Source: Deltaproteobacteria bacterium
Lineage (GTDB): Bacteria; Desulfobacterota; Desulfobulbia; Desulfobulbales; SURF-16
Direction: 5' to 3'
DNA: 36,574 nucleotides
Assembly: GCA_016219175.1 (NCBI GenBank)
Contig: JACRCD010000017.1
Span: 100,446 to 137,019, forward strand
Positions 25,700 to 33,877 of the stretch are shown here, piece by piece. Made by a program: the position numbers and the translations under genes. The notes under the pieces are model-generated. The model did not search any database. It was not told the DNA's origin and worked only from the letters and a program-made list of their open reading frames with translations. Each line of letters opens with the position of its first letter. The first letter of the stretch is position 1.

Positions 25700-26125
25700 A
25701 TGGCAATCGCCTCACCTTTCATGCTTTATACCGACGGAGCTTCCCGGGGTAATCCGGGGGAGGCCGGAGCCGGCGTGGTTATTCTTGACGACCGGCGGCA
25801 GGAAATTGCCACCCGGGCCGAGTATCTCGGCCAGTGCACCAACAATGTCGCCGAATATCAGGCCCTGATACTGGGTCTGTCGGAAGCGGCCCAGCTGGGA
25901 TGCAAAAATCTTAGGATTTTCCTTGACTCCCAGCTCATCGTCCGTCAGATTCAAGGGTCGTACAAAGTTAAAAACAGCGCTCTTCTGCCTCTCTTTGCCA
26001 AGGCAAAGGAACTGCTGGCCGGCTTTGAACATTACGGGATCGCGCACATCCCCAGGGAAGAAAACAAACGTGCGGATCAATTGGCAAACCAGGGAATAAA
26101 TGACCGTTTTGGAGTGGGCGCATGA
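25700..26125 (+). CDS. Ribonuclease HI-type protein
   Basis: 141-residue RNase H1-fold nuclease that would cut the RNA of RNA-DNA hybrids. The four catalytic acids are visible: D12 (YTDGASRGNPG), E52 (NNVAEYQAL), D76 (LDSQLIVRQ) and D126 (RADQLAN). The basic protrusion of E. coli RNase HI is short, so it belongs to the compact subgroup seen in many bacteria and archaea. The last 15 bases of the gene (26111-26125) are also the first 15 of the RNase P RNA, so one DNA strand serves both products. Confidence 0.93.
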   Translation: MAIASPFMLYTDGASRGNPGEAGAGVVILDDRRQEIATRAEYLGQCTNNVAEYQALILGLSEAAQLGCKNLRIFLDSQLIVRQIQGSYKVKNSALLPLFAKAKELLAGFEHYGIAHIPREENKRADQLANQGINDRFGVGA

Positions 26126-26466
26126 TCGCACCGCCGCCAACCAGGCGTTGGTGAGGAAAGTCCGAACTCCGCAGGGCAGGATGGTTCGTAACTCGAACCG
26201 GGGGTGACCCCGGGAAAGTGCCACAGAAAAGATACCGCCCCGGTTTTCCGGGGTAAGGGTGAAACGGCGAGGTAAGAGCTCACCGCTTTCATGGCGACAT
26301 GGAAGGCACGGCAAACCCCATCCGGAGCAAGACCAAATAGGAAAGCATTTGAGGGCGGCCCGTCCAAAGCTTTCGGGTAGGTTGCAAGAGGTGCCGGGTG
26401 ATCGGCATCCCAGAGAAATGATCATGGCCCCGCAAGGGGTACAGAATTCGGCTTATAGCCCACTCC
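26111..26466 (+). ncRNA. rnpB: RNase P RNA (bacterial type A)
   Basis: Catalytic RNA that matures tRNA 5' ends. The P1 helix pairs GGAGTGGGC (26111-26119) with GCCCACTCC (26458-26466). The universally conserved GAGGAAAGTCCGAAC lies at 26153-26167 and the matching ACAGAATTCGGCTTA at 26441-26455. Other recognisable parts are GTGCCACAGAAAAGATACC, GGGTGAAACGGCGAGGTAAG and the segment AGAGAAATGATCATGG. I see no good -10 element just upstream, so it may be read from the upstream genes and processed. Confidence 0.97.
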
Positions 26467-26481
26467 ATTTTTACATCAGCC

Positions 26482-26516
26482 GGGGTTCAGGGTTCGATCC
26501 TCGAACCCTGAACCCC
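26482..26516. repeat. Perfect 16-bp stem palindrome after rnpB
   Basis: GGGGTTCAGGGTTCGA, a three-base loop TCC, then TCGAACCCTGAACCCC. No T-run follows on either side, so this is not a classical intrinsic terminator, although it may still help end the rnpB transcript. Related fragments (ttctgaacc) recur at 26520-26528 and 26770-26778. Confidence 0.8.
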
Positions 26517-26592
26517 AAATTCTGAACCCCAAACCTCAGACAACCTGATCTCGGCAGATTAAACGCTGGTACCAAAATACAAGATCAAAAAA

Positions 26593-26700
26593 AGTGCCTA
26601 AAGTACTTAAAATACTTCAAGTGCCTAAAGTTGTGGTACTTTCTGATCAGATAAACCTTTCACTTTAAGTACTTTAGGCATTTTAGGCACCTTAAGTACT
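26593..26700. repeat. Imperfect palindrome built from GTGCCTAAAGTACTT units
   Basis: The left arm carries gtgcctaaagtacttaaaata (26594 onward) and a second gtgcctaaag (26621 onward). The right arm carries the inverse, aagtactttaggcat and ttaggcacctt. The centre is CTGATCAG (26643-26650). No coding potential is seen. It looks like an intergenic dispersed repeat. Confidence 0.7.
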
Positions 26701-26756
26701 CAAACCGGTAACAAGCCAGAATTTGAGATAGCGGCTTAACTTATTGAAATTACGTT

Positions 26757-28007
26757 ATGGCGTCAGGAGTTCTGAACCTAGAAACGCAAACCTTGAACAC
26801 TCCACGGACAGCCGCCATCATCCCGGCCGGCGGAATCGGCAAACGCATGGGAACAGGCAGCCCCAAGCAGTTCTGCCTGCTGGCCGGCATCCCCCTGCTG
26901 GTCCATACCGTGCGCGCCTTTGCGCAGGTAGACGCCATTACGGCCATCATCATTGCCGCGCCCGCCGTTCACCTGCAACAGACCAGGCAACTGGCGGACA
27001 CATACAAACTGCAAAAAGTCACGGTGGTTGCCGGCGGCAAACTGCGGCAGGATTCAGTAAAAGCCGGTCTGGCCCATGTCCCGCCCGGATGTGAATTCGT
27101 GGCCGTGCATGACGGGGCCCGCCCCCTGATCACCCCGGCGCTCATCCGCGCCTGCCTGGCCGAGGCCGAAAAAAGCGGGGCCGCCATGGCTGCCGTTGCG
27201 GTCAAGGACACCATTAAGGAGGTCAAGGCAGGTTTCATCAGGCGGACCATCGACAGGGAAACCCTCTGGCAGGCCCAGACCCCCCAGGTGGTTCGCACCG
27301 AGACTCTGAAAAAAGCCTTTGCCCAGGCGGAAAAGTTATCATTCATCGGCACGGACGAGGCATCCTTTCTCGAACTCATCAACGAGCCCATGGCTGTGGT
27401 GCAAGGCTCGGAACAAAATATCAAGATCACCCGCCCGGAGGATCTCATCATTGCCGAGGCCATTCTCATGCAAAAAGCACAAAACGTTCTTCCCGGTCAA
27501 GCCCCTGCCCTTCGGGTCGGCCATGGTTATGACGCCCACAGGCTTGCTGCCGGACGCCTCCTTGTGCTGGGCGGGGTCGTCATCCCCCACCCCACCGGGC
27601 TTTTAGGCCATTCCGATGCCGATGTGCTCACCCATGCCCTGTGCGACGCCATCCTCGGGGCGCTCGGCGCGGGAGATATCGGCCACCATTTCCCGGACCA
27701 TGACCCGGCCTACAAGGATATCGACAGCCTGAAACTGCTGGCCCAGGTGATGGCAGCGGCCGACAGGGAAGGCTACGCCCTGGTCAATGCCGACATCACG
27801 GTTATTGCCCAGGAGCCGAAACTTGCCCCCCATTTCCCCGCCATGCGGGAAAAACTCGCAACAGTCTGCCGGACAGCCGAAAGCGCCATCAACCTGAAAG
27901 GAACCACCACGGAAAAGATGGGTTTTACCGGCCGGCAGGAAGGCATCGCCGCCCATGCCGTGGTATTGCTGCATCAGAAGGTAAAGGATATACTTACAGA
28001 ACCGTAA
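26757..28007 (+). CDS. ispDF: Bifunctional IspD/IspF (MEP pathway)
   Basis: 416-residue fusion of two non-consecutive MEP-pathway enzymes of isoprenoid precursor synthesis. IspD (about 18-238), the CTP-dependent cytidylyltransferase, shows AAIIPAGGIGKRMG, SPKQF, AVHDGARPL and the GTDEA region. IspF (about 252-412), the cyclodiphosphate synthase, shows GHGYDAHRL with metal ligands D259 and H261, GHSDADVLTHAL with H293, and the late TTTEKMGFTGR. Fusions of this order occur in several alpha-, epsilon- and deltaproteobacterial lineages. No Shine-Dalgarno precedes ATG 26757, and the first ~16 codons lie in repeat-like sequence, so the true start may be a few codons later. The 3' end overlaps the convergent lpxR-like gene by 34 bp. 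Confidence 0.95.
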   Translation: MASGVLNLETQTLNTPRTAAIIPAGGIGKRMGTGSPKQFCLLAGIPLLVHTVRAFAQVDAITAIIIAAPAVHLQQTRQLADTYKLQKVTVVAGGKLRQDSVKAGLAHVPPGCEFVAVHDGARPLITPALIRACLAEAEKSGAAMAAVAVKDTIKEVKAGFIRRTIDRETLWQAQTPQVVRTETLKKAFAQAEKLSFIGTDEASFLELINEPMAVVQGSEQNIKITRPEDLIIAEAILMQKAQNVLPGQAPALRVGHGYDAHRLAAGRLLVLGGVVIPHPTGLLGHSDADVLTHALCDAILGALGAGDIGHHFPDHDPAYKDIDSLKLLAQVMAAADREGYALVNADITVIAQEPKLAPHFPAMREKLATVCRTAESAINLKGTTTEKMGFTGRQEGIAAHAVVLLHQKVKDILTEP

Positions 28008-28993
28008 ATCTGTTCATCTTCCTGGGTCTCGAATTCTTTTGTCCGATAAACGTGGGAATAGGTAATCTTGAATTGGTCAAAATGAACACTTGCTCCTATC
28101 ATGAAGTCCGCGACAAAACTTTCCCTGTCGACCTCGTGGCTGTCGGTAAAAGTATTGCCGTCGAGAAAAATATTGCGAAGCACCGCCCTGCCATCAACCG
28201 CGGCAAAAAGATGACACCCCGTGGTGTTGTTTCGGGCATTCGGCGCGGGAATACTGGCATCGCCGGCAGGGCGGATCAAGCCGGTGCCGAAATCGTCGGG
28301 GAGATTAACGCCCAGCCGGAATTCCATGCCGGCATTCGCATAGGTATGGACATTTCCCAAGGCCATTCCGCCATGCGGGATGAAATCAAAGATGTCGGAA
28401 TTTTCGACGCCGAGCTGCAGGAGACGCCATTTTCTCTCGTAAACAAGGTTTACGCCCACTTCATTTTTCAACTGATTATCCCATCCCCGCGGTTCTATTG
28501 AGTCCACCAGGTCGTGTACTTCCTCCTGCACCTCGCGGGCATAGGATTGAGGCCCCACCAAACCGAGATCCAGTTCAAAAGCATCCAGGACTCTTTCACT
28601 TTTCGAAAGCAGGGTAACGCCCACATAGCTCCAACCGGCATAGGGACGATCATCGGGAATCAGATTCGGATTATCAAGGTCGCGCGGCGTATAGATCTTC
28701 TGACCCAGCGACAGGCCGACATGTTTTGTCGTCGCCGGCTGGTTGATGACGGGCAGGGAGTCGATGGATTTATCGCTCCAGTCGGGCAATCGCCTGTCCT
28801 CTGAATAGGAATCCAAGGCCCCGGATATCCAAAGAAGTTTAAAGCCATTCGTATAATTACGGTCAGTCCCGCTGAAAACATCATTCTCCCAGTAAAATAT
28901 TACTGTATTGTCATCACTTTCAGCGCCCATGGCGCTCCATGTTCCCATGAAGGTAAAACAAAGGATTGCGGCTGCAACACATACACTTTTCAT
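27974..28993 (-). CDS. LpxR-like lipid A 3'-O-deacylase (DUF2219), outer membrane
   Basis: 339-residue predicted outer-membrane beta-barrel. A signal peptide of about 23-24 residues is visible (Lys-2, hydrophobic core, small residues before ESDDN), and the protein ends in Phe, as barrels do. The N-terminal strand carries WENDVFSGTDRNYTNG, the DUF2219 signature whose N37/D38 correspond to the calcium/active-site pair of Salmonella LpxR. H160 with EPRGWDNQL matches the catalytic-His region. By homology it removes the 3'-acyloxyacyl chain of lipid A, changing the outer surface. A TTGACA with a poor -10 lies about 130 bp upstream. The function is family-level inference; some DUF2219 proteins are uncharacterised. 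Confidence 0.85.
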   Translation of the reverse strand: MKSVCVAAAILCFTFMGTWSAMGAESDDNTVIFYWENDVFSGTDRNYTNGFKLLWISGALDSYSEDRRLPDWSDKSIDSLPVINQPATTKHVGLSLGQKIYTPRDLDNPNLIPDDRPYAGWSYVGVTLLSKSERVLDAFELDLGLVGPQSYAREVQEEVHDLVDSIEPRGWDNQLKNEVGVNLVYERKWRLLQLGVENSDIFDFIPHGGMALGNVHTYANAGMEFRLGVNLPDDFGTGLIRPAGDASIPAPNARNNTTGCHLFAAVDGRAVLRNIFLDGNTFTDSHEVDRESFVADFMIGASVHFDQFKITYSHVYRTKEFETQEDEQIYGSVSISFTF

Positions 28994-29491
28994 TTGATGG
29001 CCTCACTTGAACCATGCACTCTATCTGATCCGCTTGTTTATGCGGGGAAACGGCACTGGCCGCCTTGCTGCCTCACATCTCAGCAGCGGATATGGCCTAT
29101 CCAGAAAAAACCAATAAAAAATCGTTTCTGTTTTTGGAAAATTTGTCAACCCGAAAGAAAATACGGGACATTAGAGGCAGGAAAACATGGTGAAAAAAAT
29201 TTTGTCGGCAACTATCACTGCGCCTTAAACTCCCCTTTCTGGCTGTCCGGACTCCAACGGACCGTCGCAAAAGGTTCTCAAACACAGATCAAGGGCATAA
29301 TGCGGATGACTATTCGTCAGTAGTGGTGAAATGGCAGTTGCGGGGGGAAGGGGAAAAGTATTTACCGGCGGCGTCACCCGCAATCCGGACTGCAACAGGA
29401 CGTACTTCGACGCCTTTTCGAAGAAAACCGCTTCGTCATGGTGAACCATTCCTTTTGCGGTTTTTTTACTGCGGGTTAGGGGTTGACGGAA
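28994..29491. other. Gene-free stretch upstream of the lpxR-like gene
   Basis: Small open frames on both strands lack ribosome-binding sites and family features. The minus strand has TTGACA (29149-29144) followed 17 bp later by AACGAT, a weak promoter candidate for the lpxR-like gene. Nothing else is recognised. Confidence 0.35.
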
Positions 29492-29624
29492 GAGGCTCTT
29501 GCAAAATAAGCAAAAGAGTGCCTCCTGTCATTTCGACCGAAGGGAGAAATCTAATAAAATCATGGCAATTAAAGATTCCTCACTGCGTTCGGAATGACAC
29601 ACACGTTCATTTTGCCAGAGACTC
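29492..29624 (+). mobile_element. MITE-like element, family B copy 1 (133 bp)
   Basis: Ends are GAGGCTCTTGCAAAAT and (reverse complement of the right end) GAGTCTCTGGCAAAAT, two mismatches. GGAA flanks both sides (29488-29491 and 29625-29628), consistent with a short target duplication. It has no coding capacity. It is nearly identical, in opposite orientation, to 30181-30313. Confidence 0.85.
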
Positions 29625-30017
29625 GGAAGAATTTAAATTCGCCGGCGCCGGCTGTCTCCGGGACCAATCCTCCAGAGTTTTTTCTCGCTGGTATCTTTCC
29701 AGAAGGCCATTGCCCATCCCCGCCGTGCCTTGCAACTGCCAGACCAGGGCGGCAAAGGCGCCAAGCCATATCAGAAAAAAAACTTGCCACAGCAGAGCCG
29801 GCAGCACCCGCCGGATCGCCGTTTCGCTTATGCCCGCGGAGTTCCGTCCCTGGGCGCGGCCCGCTGCCTGGGGGTAAAAATCGAGTCCCGCCGCCGCCTG
29901 GCTCTCAGCCCCACCCATGGGAGCAGAAAGGCAAGCCTGCCACGGCAATTCGCTGCCCAATCCCTCCAGGCGGGGCCTCATTGTTTTCCAATGGTATTCT
30001 TCGGAATAAAAGTTCAT
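29607..30017 (-). CDS. Small single-span membrane protein, family not recognised
   Basis: 136 residues from ATG 30017, chosen because AAGGA lies six bases upstream; an in-frame codon at 30041 has none. Residues 1-70 are hydrophilic with aromatic and Pro/Gly positions. One clear hydrophobic segment, LLWQVFFLIWLGAFAALVWQ (about residues 80-99), predicts a membrane anchor. The tail is Arg/Glu/Gln-rich. The final residues ESLAK and the stop codon lie inside the left MITE-like element, so the native C-terminus was probably replaced by the insertion. I cannot name a family. It lies between two inverted copies of that element and on the same strand as the downstream lpxR-like gene. It may be a gene in decay. 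Confidence 0.5.
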   Translation of the reverse strand: MNFYSEEYHWKTMRPRLEGLGSELPWQACLSAPMGGAESQAAAGLDFYPQAAGRAQGRNSAGISETAIRRVLPALLWQVFFLIWLGAFAALVWQLQGTAGMGNGLLERYQREKTLEDWSRRQPAPANLNSSESLAK

Positions 30018-30180
30018 GGCCAATCCTTGTCGAACCTGCATCGAGTCCTTTTCATCTTCCAGCGACCATAAGGGCCAATTCCTTGCCGGCCATTGACGTT
30101 AATGGTCTTTCCATATTCCAAAGAGTAGGCCGGCAATATAAGCTTCCCGTTAGAGAACAATTATTTTTTGATTAAAAACA
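30018..30180. other. Upstream region of the small membrane protein
   Basis: 163 bp of AT-richer sequence between the membrane-protein start and the second family B element. I see no clear promoter or gene in it. Confidence 0.35.
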
Positions 30181-30313
30181 GAGGCTCTTGCAAAATGAAC
30201 TTGCGTGTCATTCCGAACGCAGTGAGGAATCTTTAATTGCCATGATTTTATTAGATTTCTCCCTTCGGTCGAAATGACAGGAGGCACTCTTTTGCTTATT
30301 TTGCAAGAGCCTC
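30181..30313 (-). mobile_element. MITE-like element, family B copy 2 (133 bp, inverted)
   Basis: Perfect ends GAGGCTCTTGCAAAAT / ATTTTGCAAGAGCCTC. AAACA lies directly outside both ends (30176-30180 and 30314-30318), a five-base target duplication. It is the reverse complement of 29492-29624 with only a few differences near one end. Confidence 0.88.
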
Positions 30314-30404
30314 AAACAGATAGGCATATTTTTTTGGAGAGGGTGTTTGGGAGCTGGCCTGGATGATATGGGGCGCAAGAATGACAATCGGCATGCTCAG
30401 CGAT

Positions 30405-31952
30405 TCATGGTTTAAAAAAATGTACCAGATTGCGCCCAATTCCCTTGGCGTGATACATCGCCATATCGGCCCATTTAAGGACGTCTTCAGGGCTGGCTTC
30501 ATGGTTGATAAACAGCACTACGCCGATACTCGACGTGCAATGATGTTCTACCACGACCTCCGTATTGTCAGCTTCCCTGCTCGTCAACAAATAGGGCTCC
30601 GCCAGCATGACGCGTATCCTTTCGGCGACAATGCCAGCCTGTTCAACGGATAGTTCTTGATCCACATCCAACTCGCTGAGCAGCACGACGAATTCATCAC
30701 CTCCGAAACGCGCAACAGTATCCATTTCCCGCAAGCAACGGCTGATGCGGTGCGCCACTTCGACCAGCAGCAGATCGCCGATATTATGCCCGTGTGTATC
30801 GTTGAGCGGTTTAAAGTTGTCCAAATCCAGAAACATCACCGCACCATAACGCCCGCTCCGTTTGCTGGCAGCCATCGCCTGCCCCAGACGGTCATTAAGC
30901 AAACGGCGATTGGCAAGGTGCGTCAGGGTGTCATAGAAAGCAAGCTCGCGAATCTGTTCCTCAGTTTTTTTGCGTTCAGTGATGTCCCGGGACACATGCA
31001 CCACACTCACTACCTTGCCATTCCTGTCGAAGACCGGCGAGGTGGAGACCTCGGTATAAAACGTATCGCCGTTCGCCAGAGAATGGAGATGTTCGGCTTT
31101 CGAGTGATTCCCGGTTGTAACGGTTTCTTTCATCGGACAGATATCGAAGGGGAGGCCACAGGGATCGGGCTGATTATGGGTCACCTCGTAACATTTTCTT
31201 CCCAGCACGTCCGCCTTGGCCAGCCCGATCTGCTTGAGGAATACTGCGTTGCATCCGATGATCCGGTAATCGCTGACATCTATGATTGAAATGGCATCGT
31301 CGATACTGTCCATCACGATTCTGGAGAACTCGTTGGCGATCGTGATTGCCTCTTCCGCCCGCTTACGTTCGGAGACGTCCTCCGTTATGCCCATCAGCTT
31401 TTCAACGCTGCCATTCTTGTTTTTAATGGGAACAAAACACGATTTAAAAATCTTCCCGTACGGCCCGCTGGCCTTAAATTCGAAGTACGTGGTTTCACCG
31501 GCATACGATCTGGCAAGGAGTTCCGCTATACGCTCCCGGTCTGTATCACTTACCGCGTCCAGATATAAAGAGCCCAAAACCTCGCTTTCCTCTTTGACTC
31601 CCCGCATGAGAAGGCCAGCCCGGCTCATGGAGGCTACCCTGCCTTCCAGGTCTATTTCATGAATGCTCACAGGAGCGTTATCGACGAGCAAGCGGTAATG
31701 ATTTTCGCTTTCACGCAAGTCGCGGGTGATTTTCTCGGTGTTCAGTCGCGCCACCTCAAGCTCTCGGGTGCGGAGGCGCACCTGATCCTCAAGCGTGATC
31801 GCTGTCTGGAACAGATTGAAATCTGATCCCTGCATGCTGGTATTGCGTTCGGCGCGATTCATCAGTGCCTGAATGATCTTGTTCAGACGTGCGATCTCGG
31901 CCTGCAAAACCTGTTCATTGACAACAGGGACCGGCTGTACTTGCTCAGTCAT
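30405..31952 (-). CDS. PAS-PAS-GGDEF diguanylate cyclase
   Basis: 515 residues from ATG 31952. A coiled coil (about 10-85) is followed by PAS 1 (about 85-195), PAS 2 (about 205-325) and a GGDEF domain (335-515) with the active motif RFGGDEF (G417-F421) and an intact RxxD inhibitory site (R408-D411), so it should make c-di-GMP and be product-inhibited. PAS 2 contains C254, C265 and C272 in the pattern CYEV...PC...ICPM, a cysteine-rich PAS type that could sense redox or bind a metal (inference). No membrane segment is seen. The start overlaps the FIST gene stop by 8 bp (ATGACTGA), so the FIST protein is its probable partner. A longer reading to 32024 is unlikely because it would run deeper into the FIST gene. 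Confidence 0.93.
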   Translation of the reverse strand: MTEQVQPVPVVNEQVLQAEIARLNKIIQALMNRAERNTSMQGSDFNLFQTAITLEDQVRLRTRELEVARLNTEKITRDLRESENHYRLLVDNAPVSIHEIDLEGRVASMSRAGLLMRGVKEESEVLGSLYLDAVSDTDRERIAELLARSYAGETTYFEFKASGPYGKIFKSCFVPIKNKNGSVEKLMGITEDVSERKRAEEAITIANEFSRIVMDSIDDAISIIDVSDYRIIGCNAVFLKQIGLAKADVLGRKCYEVTHNQPDPCGLPFDICPMKETVTTGNHSKAEHLHSLANGDTFYTEVSTSPVFDRNGKVVSVVHVSRDITERKKTEEQIRELAFYDTLTHLANRRLLNDRLGQAMAASKRSGRYGAVMFLDLDNFKPLNDTHGHNIGDLLLVEVAHRISRCLREMDTVARFGGDEFVVLLSELDVDQELSVEQAGIVAERIRVMLAEPYLLTSREADNTEVVVEHHCTSSIGVVLFINHEASPEDVLKWADMAMYHAKGIGRNLVHFFKP

Positions 31953-33111
31953 CGCGGGGCTCTCTGGTTGCTTCCGGGGCAGAACCGATGGCGATCCCGG
32001 TGAGCGTCTGGTTGACGTGTACACCTTGGAACTGTTCGCCGTAGCTACTAAAACCTATGGTGTTGTTACGCCGGAAAATCTCTCCGACACTATCTTTCAA
32101 TCCGTTCTGGGAAACTTCCAGATTGCGCAAAATACAATCGCAACCGAAAACGAGTTGGAGCGGCCCGATCTCCCTCCGGATAGTGTCGAAAGTCTGCTCC
32201 AGATTATTCACCAGATCCACACCATGCGCCACCCTGAGCACCACCCCCTCCTCGATGGCACAAAAGAAAGTCAGGCTGCGGTCGGGATTGGCTTTCTGGA
32301 TGGAGCGTACATAGTCCGTCCCATCTATCACCACCACCACGGGCGATGCAGCGAAGCGCATGGGATTAAGATCATGCATGTCTACACCCACCAACCGCGC
32401 ATATTCTTCCGCGGCCGGCAGCCCGTTGATCTCCTTGACGATGCGCCTGGCTGAATCGGCTTCCGTGACCACCAGCCGTTCATCGGTGGAAACAAAATGC
32501 TGGGTTTTGAATACCTTAAAGGGCAAGGAGGTGGTGATCAGGATCAGTGCTACGCTATCAAGATGAAAACGTCCATTGCCAAAAATACTTGTCTTGGCGA
32601 ATTTCAGATCATCACCCGCCGAACCACCAATCAACGGCATTTTTCCCAACGCATACTGCAACGCATGCGCCACCGATTCCTCACGGACGGACAAGCCGTC
32701 TATCAGCATAAAGGCAAAGCTATTATCCGGACCTGCTTGTGGCGCTTTGCTTTCAAGGCGTTGCAACAGGGCCTGGGAAAAGTTATGCCCTCGGGTGATA
32801 TCGAATTGGCTCAAATGCTCCAGCACCTCACTCACAGCCACGCAACTGCCCGCGGCAAAGCTCGCCCCCGACAGGCTATTCGAGCGATACCCGGCTGGTC
32901 CGATTTCCCCGGCCGTGGTGCAGCCCACTACTTGAACCCCGGCAAACAGGCGGTTCATTTCCGTGGCCAGCACATCGAGATCGTATTCGCTGGAGCAGAA
33001 GAAAATCACCAGCTCCGCATCCGGCTGCGCCACCGCTGCATGAAACTCCTGCACCGCTTGTCGTGCTTCTGCCGCACACGATTGCGCCGTAAGAATAGAC
33101 TGGACACTCAT
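31945..33111 (-). CDS. FIST-domain signal-sensing protein
   Basis: 388 residues covering FIST_N (about 30-225) and FIST_C (about 230-370). Typical blocks are LVIFFCSSEYDLD, VQVVGCTTAGEIGP, GKMPLIGGSAGDDL and, near the end, IGFSSYGEQFQGVHVNQT. FIST is a predicted small-ligand (possibly amino acid) sensing domain often placed beside chemotaxis, kinase or GGDEF genes. Here it overlaps the diguanylate cyclase by 8 bp, so a two-protein module in which FIST sensing governs c-di-GMP output is likely (inference). It has no output domain of its own and no membrane segments. Confidence 0.9.
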   Translation of the reverse strand: MSVQSILTAQSCAAEARQAVQEFHAAVAQPDAELVIFFCSSEYDLDVLATEMNRLFAGVQVVGCTTAGEIGPAGYRSNSLSGASFAAGSCVAVSEVLEHLSQFDITRGHNFSQALLQRLESKAPQAGPDNSFAFMLIDGLSVREESVAHALQYALGKMPLIGGSAGDDLKFAKTSIFGNGRFHLDSVALILITTSLPFKVFKTQHFVSTDERLVVTEADSARRIVKEINGLPAAEEYARLVGVDMHDLNPMRFAASPVVVVIDGTDYVRSIQKANPDRSLTFFCAIEEGVVLRVAHGVDLVNNLEQTFDTIRREIGPLQLVFGCDCILRNLEVSQNGLKDSVGEIFRRNNTIGFSSYGEQFQGVHVNQTLTGIAIGSAPEATREPRDD

Positions 33112-33336
33112 ATTGCCTACCCGTGTTTAGATGCCAATGCGGCATTTGATTAATAAAGTATCAGATCTAATTTTCCCATTTACACTCAGTGTTGTCCAGT
33201 TAAGAAATTGCATATGGGTTTGAAGGCGGAGTGTAGGCAGGGCCGTAGGTGCGAGACTTTCATGCTTCGTTGTTCCCGCGTGTGGTGATGGAGGTTAGAC
33301 CGCTCTCGCAAGCAACCCGAGGAGGCGTTGCGGACT

Positions 33337-33783
33337 TCAACGAAGCGGCTCGGCGAGCGCAACGAGAATGCCTTCAGGACCACGAACATAACAGAGCAGG
33401 TATATGTCTTCGTACCGGACCACCTCTCCAACGAGTTCAGCCCCATGGGCCTGCAGACGGCTAAGGACCTCTTTGATGTTCTCGACGGCAAACATGATGC
33501 GACGGATACCTAACGTGTTCACCGGCGCGTTCGGCTCGCCGCTGGTCGCTGTTGGCGTTTGGAACTTTGTCAGCTCAATTCGATTATGGCCGTCAGGAGT
33601 CCGCATCATCGCGATATCGCTGCGGACACCGTTGAGTCCAACGATGCGGTCCACCCATTGCCCCTCGACTGTCATTTCGCCCTCCAACTCAAGACCGAGC
33701 TCGGCAAAGAACGCAATGGCACCCTTAAGGTCGTCAACAACGATGCCAACGTTGTGCATCTGCAGTAATTTACTTTTTCTCAT
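33337..33783 (-). CDS. VOC-superfamily (glyoxalase/bleomycin-resistance fold) protein
   Basis: 148 residues with two beta-alpha-beta-beta-beta modules. H10 in MHNVGIVVDDL and E70 in HNRIELTKF fall at usual metal-ligand positions; the second module has RRIMFAVENI and ends GPEGILVALAEPL. The family includes glyoxalases, epimerases, dioxygenases and drug-binding proteins; the present subgroup is usually annotated only as VOC family. The substrate is unknown. It lies beside a truncated dihydrofolate-reductase-family gene on the same strand, a gene pair typical of accessory chromosomal DNA. Confidence 0.85.
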   Translation of the reverse strand: MRKSKLLQMHNVGIVVDDLKGAIAFFAELGLELEGEMTVEGQWVDRIVGLNGVRSDIAMMRTPDGHNRIELTKFQTPTATSGEPNAPVNTLGIRRIMFAVENIKEVLSRLQAHGAELVGEVVRYEDIYLLCYVRGPEGILVALAEPLR

Positions 33784-33877
33784 GCCATATTCCTCTCTTC
33801 AAAGGGGCGCGGAGCGAGCGGCAGCGCCGTTTGGGGAGCGTCCTTCGCGACCGCCATGTGAGGCGCCTGCGAAGGCA

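Noticed and set aside
26593-26700. CRISPR-like array from repeated GTGCCTAAAG units
   Set aside because: Units are irregularly spaced and inverted, with no constant-length spacers and no cas genes; it is a palindrome.
29323-29877. 184-codon plus-strand frame over the first family B element
   Set aside because: It crosses the repeat, lacks a ribosome-binding site and has no family features.
32497-33153. 218-codon plus-strand frame opposite the FIST gene
   Set aside because: Antisense shadow; the FIST reading has recognisable conserved blocks.
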